Positions 1-7,315 of a stretch of DNA of 10,786 bases are shown here, in pieces (the first letter of the stretch is position 1; the number at the start of each line of letters is the position of its first letter). The position numbers were made by a program, and so were the translations under genes. The stretch lies in NCBI GenBank assembly GCA_033837965.1, contig JAJLLM010000089.1, positions 1-10,786 of the forward strand. Reading direction: 5' to 3'. The notes below the pieces were generated by a model. The model was given only the letters and a program-made list of their open reading frames with translations. It did not search any database and was not told where the DNA came from. The DNA comes from Pseudazoarcus pumilus_A. GTDB taxonomy: Bacteria; Pseudomonadota; Gammaproteobacteria; Burkholderiales; Rhodocyclaceae.

Positions 1-1
1 T

Positions 2-133
2 CACGCTGCCGCTCGCGCTTGCTGTGGCATTGCCCTGATCGCCCGCCAAGCCGCGCCGACGTTGCATCCGCGCGCGGTGGGTGCTCTACTTGAGGCAGTG
101 TCCCGACTGCTTCGGGCGAGGAGGCCGCAATGA
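2..133 (+). CDS. Possible 3' end of an upstream gene (partial, unrecognised)
   Basis: One frame is open from the window edge to a TGA whose bases overlap the AsmA start codon (ATGA, 130-133), an arrangement typical of translationally coupled genes. The encoded tail is about 43 residues, rich in Ala, Arg and Leu, and ends in LLRARRPQ. I recognise no family. Third-position GC in this stretch is visibly lower than in the confirmed genes, and an open frame of this length is easily found by chance in high-GC DNA, so the case rests mainly on the ATGA overlap. If it is not a gene, positions 1-129 are simply the intergenic leader of the AsmA gene; I see no convincing -35/-10 pair there. Confidence 0.25.
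   Translation, partial: HAAARACCGIALIARQAAPTLHPRAVGALLEAVSRLLRARRPQ
118..124 (+). promoter_or_regulatory. Strong Shine-Dalgarno site of the AsmA-family gene
   Basis: The heptamer GAGGAGG lies five bases before the ATG at 130, a near-ideal ribosome-binding site. It fixes the start of the AsmA-family gene at 130 over any in-frame alternative. Confidence 0.75.
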
Positions 134-2277
134 AGACCGCAGTCCGCATCATCGCCATCATTCTCGGGGTCGTCATCGTATTGTTCGGTGCGCTGGCGGC
201 CTATCTCACCTTCGTATTCGATCCCAACGACTATCGCGACCGCATTGCCGAGGAGGCCGAGAAGGCCACCGGGCGCAAGCTCGCCATTGACGGCGACATC
301 GGCCTGTCGGTGTTTCCGTGGATCGGTGTGGAAGTCGCGCAGGTCAGTCTGGGCAACGCGCCGGGCTTCGGCGACGGGCCGTTCGCCAGCGTGGGGGAGG
401 TTCAGGTCCGTGCGCGCCTGATGCCGCTGCTGAAGAAGGAGATCGAGGTCGATCGCATCGTGCTGCGCGACCTCAAGCTTGATCTGGTCGTCAACGAACA
501 AGGCAAGAGCAACTGGGAAGACCTCGCCGGTGCAGGCGGCGAGCAGGCGCCCGCCAGCAGCGGATCCCCCGCTGCGGACGGGGGCGCGGCGGTTGCCGGC
601 CTGGTGGTGTCTGGTGTGCAGATCGAATCGGCGCGGGTGTCGTATGCCGATCGTCAGGCCAAGGCGCAGTACGTGGTCGACAATCTCACACTGAAAACCG
701 GCGAAGTGAGCCCCGGCACGCGCTTCCCGCTGGAGATGGGCTTCGACGTGGCGGTGAGCGAGCCGCAGGTTTCCGGCCGGGTCGATATCGCGGGCGATGT
801 GCTATTCGATCTGGCCGGCCCGAGCGCCGACATCGACGGCTTCACGCTGCGCTTCAACGGCACCGGTACTGGCTTGCCGGGCGGCAAGGCGGAACTCGTG
901 CTGGCCAGCAAGCTGGCGGTGGACATGGCCAGCGGCACGGCCAGCATCGAGGGCATGGAGTTCTCCGGCTACGGCGTGAAGGCACTGGGCACCTTCGCCG
1001 CCAAGAACCTCACCTCGGCGCCGGCCGTGAGCGGCATGCTCGAAGTGCCGACCTTCGATCCGGGTGCAGTGATGGGGGCACTGGGCATCGAAGCGCCCAA
1101 GGTGAGCGATGCGGCAGTGCTCAAGCGCGCGAGTCTCAAGGCGAGCGTTGAGGCGAGCAGCAGTTCGGCCGCGCTGCGCGAGTTTGTGGCCGTGCTCGAC
1201 GACAGCAATCTGACTGGCGAGGTTCGCGTGGCCGACTTCGCCAAACAGGCGCTGCGTTTCGATCTGGCGCTCGACGGTATCAATGTGGACCGCTATCTGC
1301 CGCCAGCCGACCCAGCGTCGCAACCGGCTTCCGGCGGCGGCAAGAAGGATGCTTCGGCCGACTCCGAACCGATCGTCGATCCGGCCATGCTGCGCGGGCT
1401 GGACATCGTCGGCAAGCTGAAGGTCGGCAAGCTGGTGGCCAGCGGCATGACCGTCACCGACATCAGCATCGACGTGAATGCGCAGAATGGTGTGGTGCGT
1501 GTGTCGCCGCTCTCGGCCGCGCTGTACGAAGGCCGCTACGCCGGCAACATCACGCTCGACGGCCGGGGTCAGGCGCTGGCGGTGTCGCTGGACGAGTCGC
1601 TCAAGGGCGTGCAGGTCGGTCCGTTGCTGCGTGATCTGTCCGGTGCCGAGGAGCGTCTGACCGGCAATACCAACCTCACGGCCAAGCTGCAGCTGCGCGG
1701 CAACGACATCAACTCGATGAAGCGCACCCTCGGTGGCGACGTGGCGTTCAGCTTCCTCAACGGTGCGGTGAAGGGCATCAACATTGCCCAGTACCTGCGT
1801 CAGGCGCAGGCGCGCATGACCGGCAAGCCGGCGCCCGAGAGCAACGAGCCCAACCAGACCGACTTTTCGCAGCTCACCGGCACGGTGCAGATCGCCAACG
1901 GTGTGGCGCGCAATGAGGATCTGGATGTGCGTTCGCCGCTGCTGCGGGTCGGCGGCAAGGGCAGCGCCAACATCCCCGAGGAGACCATCGATTACACCGT
2001 GCGGGCCAGTGTGGTGGCCAGTCTGTCCGGTCAGGGGGGCGCGGGCCTCGACAACCTCAAGGGCGTGACGGTGCCGATCAAGGTCAGCGGCACCTTCTCC
2101 AATCCGTCCTTCGGGCTGGACCTGGGCAACCTCATGAGCGACGCCGTGAAGCAGCAGGCGCAGGAGAAGCTCAAGGGCGCGGTGCAGGACAAGCTTTCGC
2201 CGGAACTCAAGGAAAAGGCCGGGGGCGACCTCAAGGAAAGCCTGCAGAAAGGTCTGGGCGGTCTGCTCAATCGCTGA
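130..2277 (+). CDS. AsmA family protein (envelope biogenesis / lipid-transfer-like)
   Basis: This 715-residue protein has the layout of the AsmA family: a single N-terminal membrane anchor (about residues 5-30, hydrophobic, after the short basic start MKTAVR), the family-typical DPNDYR motif at 31-36, and then a very long beta-strand-rich periplasmic region. Two low-complexity Ala/Ser/Gly/Pro linkers (about 135-155 and 390-415) separate blocks of the N-terminal and C-terminal AsmA domains. The C-terminal domain includes the stretch around 511-560 with LGGDVAFSFLNGAVKG. The last 50 residues are charged and predicted helical (EKLKGAVQDKLSPELKEK). AsmA-like proteins are relatives of bridge-type lipid-transfer proteins and affect outer-membrane assembly in E. 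coli; the exact substrate here is unknown. The gene ends at a strong hairpin terminator and is convergent with its downstream neighbour. No functional link to the sulfur genes is evident. Confidence 0.9.
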   Translation: MKTAVRIIAIILGVVIVLFGALAAYLTFVFDPNDYRDRIAEEAEKATGRKLAIDGDIGLSVFPWIGVEVAQVSLGNAPGFGDGPFASVGEVQVRARLMPLLKKEIEVDRIVLRDLKLDLVVNEQGKSNWEDLAGAGGEQAPASSGSPAADGGAAVAGLVVSGVQIESARVSYADRQAKAQYVVDNLTLKTGEVSPGTRFPLEMGFDVAVSEPQVSGRVDIAGDVLFDLAGPSADIDGFTLRFNGTGTGLPGGKAELVLASKLAVDMASGTASIEGMEFSGYGVKALGTFAAKNLTSAPAVSGMLEVPTFDPGAVMGALGIEAPKVSDAAVLKRASLKASVEASSSSAALREFVAVLDDSNLTGEVRVADFAKQALRFDLALDGINVDRYLPPADPASQPASGGGKKDASADSEPIVDPAMLRGLDIVGKLKVGKLVASGMTVTDISIDVNAQNGVVRVSPLSAALYEGRYAGNITLDGRGQALAVSLDESLKGVQVGPLLRDLSGAEERLTGNTNLTAKLQLRGNDINSMKRTLGGDVAFSFLNGAVKGINIAQYLRQAQARMTGKPAPESNEPNQTDFSQLTGTVQIANGVARNEDLDVRSPLLRVGGKGSANIPEETIDYTVRASVVASLSGQGGAGLDNLKGVTVPIKVSGTFSNPSFGLDLGNLMSDAVKQQAQEKLKGAVQDKLSPELKEKAGGDLKESLQKGLGGLLNR

Positions 2278-2290
2278 GTGCCGCACAAAG

Positions 2291-2318
2291 AAAAAGCCCG
2301 CCGGAAGGCGGGCTTTTT
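2291..2318. terminator. Bidirectional intrinsic terminator between convergent genes
   Basis: A perfect 12-bp inverted repeat (AAAAAGCCCGCC / GGCGGGCTTTTT) encloses the tetraloop GGAA. Because the arms begin with A5 and end with T5, the hairpin has a U-tract in either direction. It sits 13 bases after the AsmA stop and 19 bases after the stop of the convergent flavin oxidoreductase, so it can serve both genes. Confidence 0.93.
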
Positions 2319-2337
2319 GCATTTGCGCCGCTGCGGG

Positions 2338-3579
2338 TCAGGGCAGGGCGATCTTGTTGTCGGTGCTGAACTGGTAGTCCTTGAAGACGTGCTCGGCGGT
2401 GAGCAGCTGGTAGTTGCCATCTTCCCCGCGCACGCTGGTGTCCTTCAGGCGATAGGTGTATTGGCCGCAGGTCCAGCAGTCGAAGTTGCGCATGTGGGTG
2501 CACAGACAGGTCTTGTCCACGACCTTGAGTTTCTTGGCGTCCGGGTGCAGCTTGACTTCGCGGTTGTATGCGTCGATGTAGGCACAGCCGCCGTTGGCGT
2601 CGAGCAGGTAACCATAGGCTTCGCAGTTCGGGCGGATGCCCGAGCCGATCGCCGGGCTGCTCTTGAGCATGCGCATCGGATAGCCGGTGGGCGAGACCTG
2701 ATTGACCTCGATCTCCTCTTCCTTGGCCGTGAAGTAGTGCTGCTTGACGTCGTCCGGCAGACCGCATTCGTGGGTCACGGTGAAGCGGGTGGCCACCTGC
2801 ACGGCGGCAGCGCCGTTCTCGATGTGGCTCACGGCGTCCGAGCCGGTGAATACGCCGCCGGCGGCGATCAGCGGGATGTCGAGTTGCTCGGCCTTCATCC
2901 AGTCGCGGATCTCGGCCACGATGGTGGCCAGATCGTACTGCGCCCAGTCCATGCCGAAGCCGAGGTGGCCGCCGGCCAGCGGCCCTTCGACCACCACGTA
3001 GTCGGGCAGGCGGTTGGTGCGCGAGGACTTCTTCAGGAACAGCTGCAGCGCGCGCAGCGACGACACGATGATGCCGAGCTTGGCGTCACGGAAACGCGGG
3101 TGGTCCTCGATCAGCGCGAAGGAGCCCAGATGCAGGCCGGCCGCCAGCGTGATGCCGTCGATGCCGGCATCCAGCGCCGAGCGCAGGCGCACGCGCAGCG
3201 TGTCCTTGGGCCCGTTCATGGTCAGCTTTTCCATGCAGTTGATGAACACCAGGCCGTCGCCCTGCTTGCGTTCCATGGTGCGGCGTACGTGCGTTTCGGT
3301 GGCCTCGGCGAGCACGGCGAGGTCGAACTGCACCTCGGACTTGTCCATGTTGGCGACGTTGTACTTGTAGAGCTTCTGCTTGTCGCGCACGTACTTGGTG
3401 TCGTAGCGGCGGTCGCTGACGGTCGGCACCATGGCGTCGGAGATGTGGCCGATGCCACCCAGCCGCGCGGCGACCAGCGACAGGTCGGAGGTGGAGATGT
3501 CCACGCCCATGCCGCCGATCATGATCGGCACGTATTCGCGGTTGCCCAGCTTCAGGCGATAGTCGTCAAGGCGCTTCAT
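2338..3579 (-). CDS. Nitronate monooxygenase / 2-nitropropane dioxygenase family flavin oxidoreductase with Cys-rich tail
   Basis: This 413-residue protein is a predicted FMN-dependent TIM-barrel oxidoreductase. Visible family marks are an N-terminal glycine loop (GGMGVDIS, 22-29), the EGPLAGGHLGF motif (198-208) with His205 at the position of the conserved active-site histidine, and the phosphate-binding loop IPLIAAGGVFTGSDA (235-249). Family members oxidise nitronates with O2 or act as NAD(P)H-dependent enoyl reductase-like enzymes; the substrate cannot be inferred here. Beyond the barrel, residues 310-413 hold six cysteines (319, 332, 358, 360, 368, 371), including CLC and CWTC. This suggests a metal or Fe-S site, or redox-active thiols. 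The start at 3579 has only a weak purine-rich site (AAGAAAGA) upstream. The gene follows cysN on the same strand but is separated from it by 133 bases and a GC-rich hairpin, so it may be transcribed independently. Family assignment is secure; function is open. Confidence 0.85.
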   Translation of the reverse strand: MKRLDDYRLKLGNREYVPIMIGGMGVDISTSDLSLVAARLGGIGHISDAMVPTVSDRRYDTKYVRDKQKLYKYNVANMDKSEVQFDLAVLAEATETHVRRTMERKQGDGLVFINCMEKLTMNGPKDTLRVRLRSALDAGIDGITLAAGLHLGSFALIEDHPRFRDAKLGIIVSSLRALQLFLKKSSRTNRLPDYVVVEGPLAGGHLGFGMDWAQYDLATIVAEIRDWMKAEQLDIPLIAAGGVFTGSDAVSHIENGAAAVQVATRFTVTHECGLPDDVKQHYFTAKEEEIEVNQVSPTGYPMRMLKSSPAIGSGIRPNCEAYGYLLDANGGCAYIDAYNREVKLHPDAKKLKVVDKTCLCTHMRNFDCWTCGQYTYRLKDTSVRGEDGNYQLLTAEHVFKDYQFSTDNKIALP

Positions 3580-3664
3580 GTTCTGTCTTTCTTGGTCTGC
3601 CGGCCTTCGCCGTTGTTGTCTCCGGAGGCGGGCCGTGGTGTCCTTGCCTGCGCAGTGAACGCAA

Positions 3665-3688
3665 GCGGGGGGCCTTCCGGCCCCCCGC
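3665..3688 (-). terminator. GC-rich hairpin after cysN (probable terminator or attenuator)
   Basis: A perfect 10-bp inverted repeat (GCGGGGGGCC / GGCCCCCCGC on the + strand) surrounds a four-base loop. It begins 24 bases downstream of the cysN stop. On the minus strand it is followed by CTTGCGTTC, which has no real U-tract, so it is not a classic intrinsic terminator. It may stabilise the 3' end of the cys transcript, pause polymerase, or terminate incompletely before the flavin oxidoreductase gene. The remaining bases between that gene and cysN (3580-3664 and 3689-3712) show no convincing promoter; a small 5-1-5 dyad (GCGATTATCGC, 3687-3697) adjoins the hairpin. Confidence 0.6.
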
Positions 3689-3712
3689 GATTATCGCACC
3701 GCTGGCGCTGGT

Positions 3713-4999
3713 TCAGCGAATCATTCCGGCGCCGACGGTGTTATTGGTGCTCTCATCGATGATGATGAAGGCGCCGGTGGCCCGGTTCTCGGCATAGGCA
3801 TCGACGAACACCGGCTGCGCCAGCTTCAGCGTCAGGCGGGCAATGTCGTTCATCTCCAGCGCGTTGGTGTCGACGTTGTCGAGGGTGTTCAGATCCAGCC
3901 GGTAGTCGATGTGCGCCACCTTGGCCTTCACCTCGCGCGTGGTGTGGCGCAGCAGGTAGGTGCGCGCTGGCGACAGCGGCTGCTCGGACAGCCAGCACAC
4001 GTTGGCCTCCACCTGCTTGACCACCTCGGGCTGCTCGCTGGTCTTGACGATCATGTCGCCGCGCGAGATGTCGATCTCGTCTTCCAGCAGCAGCGTTACC
4101 GACTGCTCGTGGATCGCCACCGGCTGCTTCACACCGCCGATCTCGATGGCCTTCACACGACTCGTGCGGCCCGACGGCAACACCGTCACGGCGTCGCCGA
4201 CGGCGATCTCGCCCGATTCGACGCGGCCCATGAAGCCACGGTAGTCGTGCAGTTCGGCGTTGGCGGAATCCTGCGGACGGCACACGTACTGCACCGGGAA
4301 GCGGAAATCCTCCGGCACTTCGGTGTGCGCGGTCGGCGTGGCTTCGAGCACCTGCAGCAGGGTCGGGCCGTCGTACCAGCCGAGCCGCTCGCCGCGATCC
4401 ACCACCATGTCGCCGTTGAGCGCCGACATCGGAATGAAACGTACGTCGGGAATGCCCAGCTTGCGGGCGAAGGCGAGGTATTCGGCGCGGATCTGCTCGA
4501 AGGTCTCGCGGTCGTAGCCGACCAGGTCCATCTTGTTCACCGCCACCACCAGATGCGGGATGCCGACCAGATGGGCGAGGTAGGAATGGCGGCGGGTCTG
4601 GGTCTGCACGCCCTTGCGCGCATCGACCAGGATGATGGCCAGATGCGCGGTGGACGCGGCGGTGACCATGTTGCGCGTGTACTGCTCGTGGCCCGGCGCG
4701 TCGGCGATGATGTACTTGCGCGTGCCGGTGGTGAAGTAGCGGTAGGCCACGTCGATGGTGATGCCCTGCTCGCGTTCGGCCTGCAGGCCGTCGGTGAGCA
4801 GCGACAGGTCGACGGCGCTCATGCCACGCTTGGCCGAGGTCTTCTCGATGGCGCTCAGGGTGTCGACGAGAATGGTCTTGGTGTCGAACAGCAGACGACC
4901 GATGAGCGTGCTCTTGCCGTCGTCGACGCTGCCGCAGGTCAGGAAGCGCAGCAGGCCGGTGTCGATGCCGGGGAGGTTTTCGTGGGCGGACATGTTCAT
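3713..4999 (-). CDS. cysN: Sulfate adenylyltransferase subunit 1 (ATP sulfurylase GTPase subunit)
   Basis: CysN is the GTPase subunit of ATP sulfurylase: GTP hydrolysis drives CysD-catalysed formation of adenylyl sulfate from sulfate and ATP in the cytoplasm. The 428-residue sequence has the elongation-factor-like GTPase set: P-loop GSVDDGKS (23-30), DAPGH (100-104) and NKMD (155-158), followed by two beta-barrel domains. It ends at about residue 428, so there is no C-terminal APS kinase (CysC) domain as in CysNC fusions. Two ATGs lie close together. The first (4999) is only three bases from the purine-rich site GAAGGA (5008-5003), while the second (4993, giving MSAHENLPG) has nine-base spacing, so the protein may start at residue 3 of this call. 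It lies 36 bases after cysD and is the last gene of the operon before the 3665-3688 hairpin. Confidence 0.95.
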   Translation of the reverse strand: MNMSAHENLPGIDTGLLRFLTCGSVDDGKSTLIGRLLFDTKTILVDTLSAIEKTSAKRGMSAVDLSLLTDGLQAEREQGITIDVAYRYFTTGTRKYIIADAPGHEQYTRNMVTAASTAHLAIILVDARKGVQTQTRRHSYLAHLVGIPHLVVAVNKMDLVGYDRETFEQIRAEYLAFARKLGIPDVRFIPMSALNGDMVVDRGERLGWYDGPTLLQVLEATPTAHTEVPEDFRFPVQYVCRPQDSANAELHDYRGFMGRVESGEIAVGDAVTVLPSGRTSRVKAIEIGGVKQPVAIHEQSVTLLLEDEIDISRGDMIVKTSEQPEVVKQVEANVCWLSEQPLSPARTYLLRHTTREVKAKVAHIDYRLDLNTLDNVDTNALEMNDIARLTLKLAQPVFVDAYAENRATGAFIIIDESTNNTVGAGMIR

Positions 5000-5035
5000 G
5001 ATTCCTTCAGCATTCAGTGTGTGCGTGGGCGCGGC

Positions 5036-5950
5036 TCAGAAGTAGCCTTCCTTCTTGCGCTGCTCCATCGAGGCCTCAGAGGTCTGGTCGTCCATGCGTG
5101 TGGCGCCGCGCTCGGTGATCGTGGTGGTGGCGGTTTCGATCAGGATCTTGGCCACGCTGTCGGCGTCGGACAGCACCGGCGCCGTGCAGGTCACGTCGCC
5201 CACCGTGCGGTAACGCACCTGCAGCTCTTCGATGTGGTCGCCCGGTTGTGCCGGGGTCAGTTCGGTGACGGGGTAGAGCAGGTCACCCTTGCGCACCACC
5301 GGCCGCACGTGGGCGAAGTAGATCGACGGCAGTTCGAGGTTTTCGCGCTCGATGTACTGCCACACGTCCAGTTCGGTCCAGTTGCTGATCGGGAAGGCGC
5401 GGATGTTCTCGCCCTTGTGCGAACGTGCGTTGTAGAGGTTCCACAGCTCGGGGCGCTGGTTCTTAGGGTCCCACTGACCGAACTCGTCGCGGAAGCTCAT
5501 GATGCGTTCCTTGGCGCGGGCCTTCTCCTCGTCGCGGCGCGCGCCGCCGATGCAGGCGTCGAAGCCGAACTCCTCAATGGCTTCGAGCAGCGTCACCGAC
5601 TGGTGCTTGTTGCGCGATTCGGTCGGCGTCTTCAGCACCACGGTGCCGCGCGCCATGGAGTCTTCCACCGAGCGCACGATCAGGCGCTCACCCAGCTCGG
5701 CGGCGCGGCGGTCGCGGAATTCGATCACTTCCGGGTAGTTGTGGCCGGTGTCCACGTGCAGCAGCGGGAACGGGAAGCGACCCGGGCGGAAGGCCTTCTC
5801 GGCCAGGCGCAGCAGGCAGATCGAATCCTTGCCGCCGGAGAACAGCAGCGCCGGGTTGGCGCACTGTCCCGCCACTTCGCGCAGGATGTGGATGGCTTCG
5901 GCTTCCAGCCAGTCGAGGTGGCTGAGGGTCTGTTTGGTCAGCGTGGACAT
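5036..5950 (-). CDS. cysD: Sulfate adenylyltransferase subunit 2 (ATP sulfurylase catalytic subunit)
   Basis: CysD is the catalytic subunit of the heterodimeric ATP sulfurylase and makes adenylyl sulfate and pyrophosphate with CysN. At 304 residues it has the usual length. It belongs to the PP-loop ATPase superfamily: SGGKDS at 38-43 is the PP-loop, with HVDTGHNYPEVIEFRD (65-80) and GGARRDEEKARAKERI (135-150) as further family blocks. The C-terminus with MEQRKKEGYF is typical of CysD. The ATG at 5950 has only a weak purine-rich leader (GAGACGAAACG). It follows cysH after an unusually wide 109-base gap for this otherwise compact operon, and cysN follows 36 bases downstream. Confidence 0.96.
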   Translation of the reverse strand: MSTLTKQTLSHLDWLEAEAIHILREVAGQCANPALLFSGGKDSICLLRLAEKAFRPGRFPFPLLHVDTGHNYPEVIEFRDRRAAELGERLIVRSVEDSMARGTVVLKTPTESRNKHQSVTLLEAIEEFGFDACIGGARRDEEKARAKERIMSFRDEFGQWDPKNQRPELWNLYNARSHKGENIRAFPISNWTELDVWQYIERENLELPSIYFAHVRPVVRKGDLLYPVTELTPAQPGDHIEELQVRYRTVGDVTCTAPVLSDADSVAKILIETATTTITERGATRMDDQTSEASMEQRKKEGYF

Positions 5951-5964
5951 CGTTTCGTCTCGGT

Positions 5965-6090
5965 TCAGCGTTTGGGTTGGCTGCGCAGCGCACGCAGGGC
6001 GGCGCGCAGTCCGGCTTTCAGTGCGGCGATCCGGCCGCGCGGGGCTTGAGTGTTCAGGTTCAGGCCTTCTTCAGTACGTGCAGTCCGCAT
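5965..6090 (-). CDS. Possible small basic peptide between cysH and cysD (speculative)
   Basis: A 41-codon frame starts at an ATG inside the end of cysH (in another frame), runs through most of the 109-base gap, and stops 14 bases before the cysD start. The part beyond the cysH stop reads as a basic amphipathic helix (IAALKAGLRAALRALRS) and its codons look partly coding-like. Against it, the only purine-rich site (AAGGA) abuts the ATG with no spacing, and high-GC DNA produces Ala/Arg/Leu-rich frames by chance. I know no family. The same gap could instead be plain spacer or hold an internal promoter, though I see no clear -35/-10. Confidence 0.18.
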   Translation of the reverse strand: MRTARTEEGLNLNTQAPRGRIAALKAGLRAALRALRSQPKR

Positions 6091-6791
6091 TCCTTGCTCT
6101 CCGGGTTCTCCCACCACCAGCGGCCGGCGCGCACGTCCTCGCCGATGGCCACCGGGCGGGTACAGGGCGCACAGCCGATGCTCGGGTAGAACTGGTCGTG
6201 CAGCTTGTTGTAGGGCACATCGTTCAAGCGGATGTAGGCCCACACTTCCTTCTCGCTCCAGTCGGCGAGCGGGTTGAATTTCTCCAGCCCGTTATCGGCG
6301 TCGAAGAGCTGCAGCGGCAGTTCGGCGCGGGTGGCGGACTGCTGGGCGCGCATGCCGGTGATCCAGGCCTTCTTGCCCTTGAGCGCGCGTTGCAGCGGCT
6401 CGACCTTGCGTGCGTGGCAGCAGGCCTTGCGGGCTTCGACCGAGTCGTAGAAACCGTTGATGCCGTTTTCGCGCGTGAAGGCCTCGACGTTCTGGTGCTG
6501 CGGGTAGTACAGCGTCAGCTTGAGGCCGTAGTGCTGCTGCACGCGGGCCATCAGGTCGTAGGTCTCGGCCGGCAGGCGGCCGGTGTCGAGCGAGAAGTTG
6601 TCAATGGCCAGCCCGCCCTTGGCGATCAGGTCGGTCAGCACCATGTCTTCGGCGCCGAGACTGTTGGCCAGCCCCGCCGGCGTGAAGTCACGTGCGATGC
6701 GGCCCAGCAGTTCGGCGGCGGCGGCGGCCTTGGCCGTGACCGACTCGCGCAGTGCGGTGTCGGCCAGGTTCGGGTTCATGTTCGGATGCAT
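6060..6791 (-). CDS. cysH: Assimilatory adenylyl-sulfate (APS) reductase, [4Fe-4S] type
   Basis: This 243-residue protein reduces activated sulfate to sulfite, with thioredoxin or a similar thiol as donor. It has the PP-loop fold of the PAPS/APS reductase family (SLGAEDMVL, 44-52; DTGRLPAETY, 69-78) and the catalytic C-terminal cysteine in KECGLH (Cys235). It also carries the pair Cys124-Cys125 (ACCHARK) and Cys207-x2-Cys210 (GCAPCTRPV). These four cysteines bind the [4Fe-4S] cluster of APS reductases and are absent from enterobacterial-type PAPS reductases, so APS is the predicted substrate. The ATG at 6791 was chosen because TGAGGAG lies six bases upstream; that site shares bases with the stop of the preceding DUF934 gene, suggesting coupled translation. 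The frame is open further upstream, to 7163, but that extension lies inside the DUF934 gene and resembles nothing in the family. Confidence 0.95.
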   Translation of the reverse strand: MHPNMNPNLADTALRESVTAKAAAAAELLGRIARDFTPAGLANSLGAEDMVLTDLIAKGGLAIDNFSLDTGRLPAETYDLMARVQQHYGLKLTLYYPQHQNVEAFTRENGINGFYDSVEARKACCHARKVEPLQRALKGKKAWITGMRAQQSATRAELPLQLFDADNGLEKFNPLADWSEKEVWAYIRLNDVPYNKLHDQFYPSIGCAPCTRPVAIGEDVRAGRWWWENPESKECGLHVLKKA

Positions 6792-6797
6792 GACGGG

Positions 6798-6804
6798 CTC
6801 CTCA
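6798..6804 (-). promoter_or_regulatory. cysH ribosome-binding site overlapping the DUF934 stop codon
   Basis: On the minus strand, TGAGGAG combines the DUF934 stop (TGA) with a GAGGAG Shine-Dalgarno site six bases before the cysH ATG. It decides the cysH start and makes translational coupling likely. Confidence 0.7.
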
Positions 6805-7315
6805 GGCGGCGCGCGCGACGCGGCGGAACAGCGGCTCGGGGTCTTGCACCGAGGCCTGGTACGGCAGGCTGAAGTCGGTGAGGCTGGCCACGGCGGCTTC
6901 GAGCTGTGCGCCGGTGTAGCGACCCTCGGCCGGCTGCAGCGCGTTGATGCCGCAGCGCGTGTAATAGTTGAACTGGTCGCGCAGCACGTCGCCGATGGCG
7001 CGTACCTCACCGCTGTAGCCGTAACGCGAACGCAGCAGCACGGCGATGGAACTGCCGCGGCCGTCGGTGAAGGCCGGGAAATGCACGCCGACCACCGGCA
7101 GGCTGGCGAGATCGTCGGCCAGCGCGGCGGGGTCTTCGTCGCCGGCCAGCCAGACGCCGACATCGCGACCGGCGAGTTCGTCGCGGCGCGCCTGCCACAC
7201 TGCCAGCGGCACCAGCAGGGCGCCGGCGGGCAGGGCGACGGCTTCGGGCGTGTCGCCCTCGTTGAGCGTGACGACGATGCGCGCGTCGTCCTCGACGCGA
7301 CCGTTGCGGATCAGC

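Noticed and set aside
802..2322. 506-codon open frame on the minus strand opposite the AsmA-family gene
   Set aside because: It is antisense to a clear AsmA protein, has a His/Arg/Leu-rich composition typical of high-GC shadow frames, and resembles no family.
2278..3762. 494-codon open frame on the plus strand opposite the flavin oxidoreductase
   Set aside because: It begins inside the terminator spacer, is antisense to a well-supported gene, and is a composition-driven shadow.
3911..6049. 712-codon open frame on the plus strand opposite cysN and cysD
   Set aside because: It covers the antisense of two confidently identified genes and their spacer, is rich in His, Arg, Val and Gly without recognisable motifs, and is explained by high GC at third codon positions.
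6792..7163. N-terminal extension of CysH to position 7163
   Set aside because: The extra residues lie within the DUF934 gene in another frame and are Ala/Pro/Ser/Arg-rich; the ATG at 6791 has a good ribosome-binding site and gives a normal-length APS reductase.
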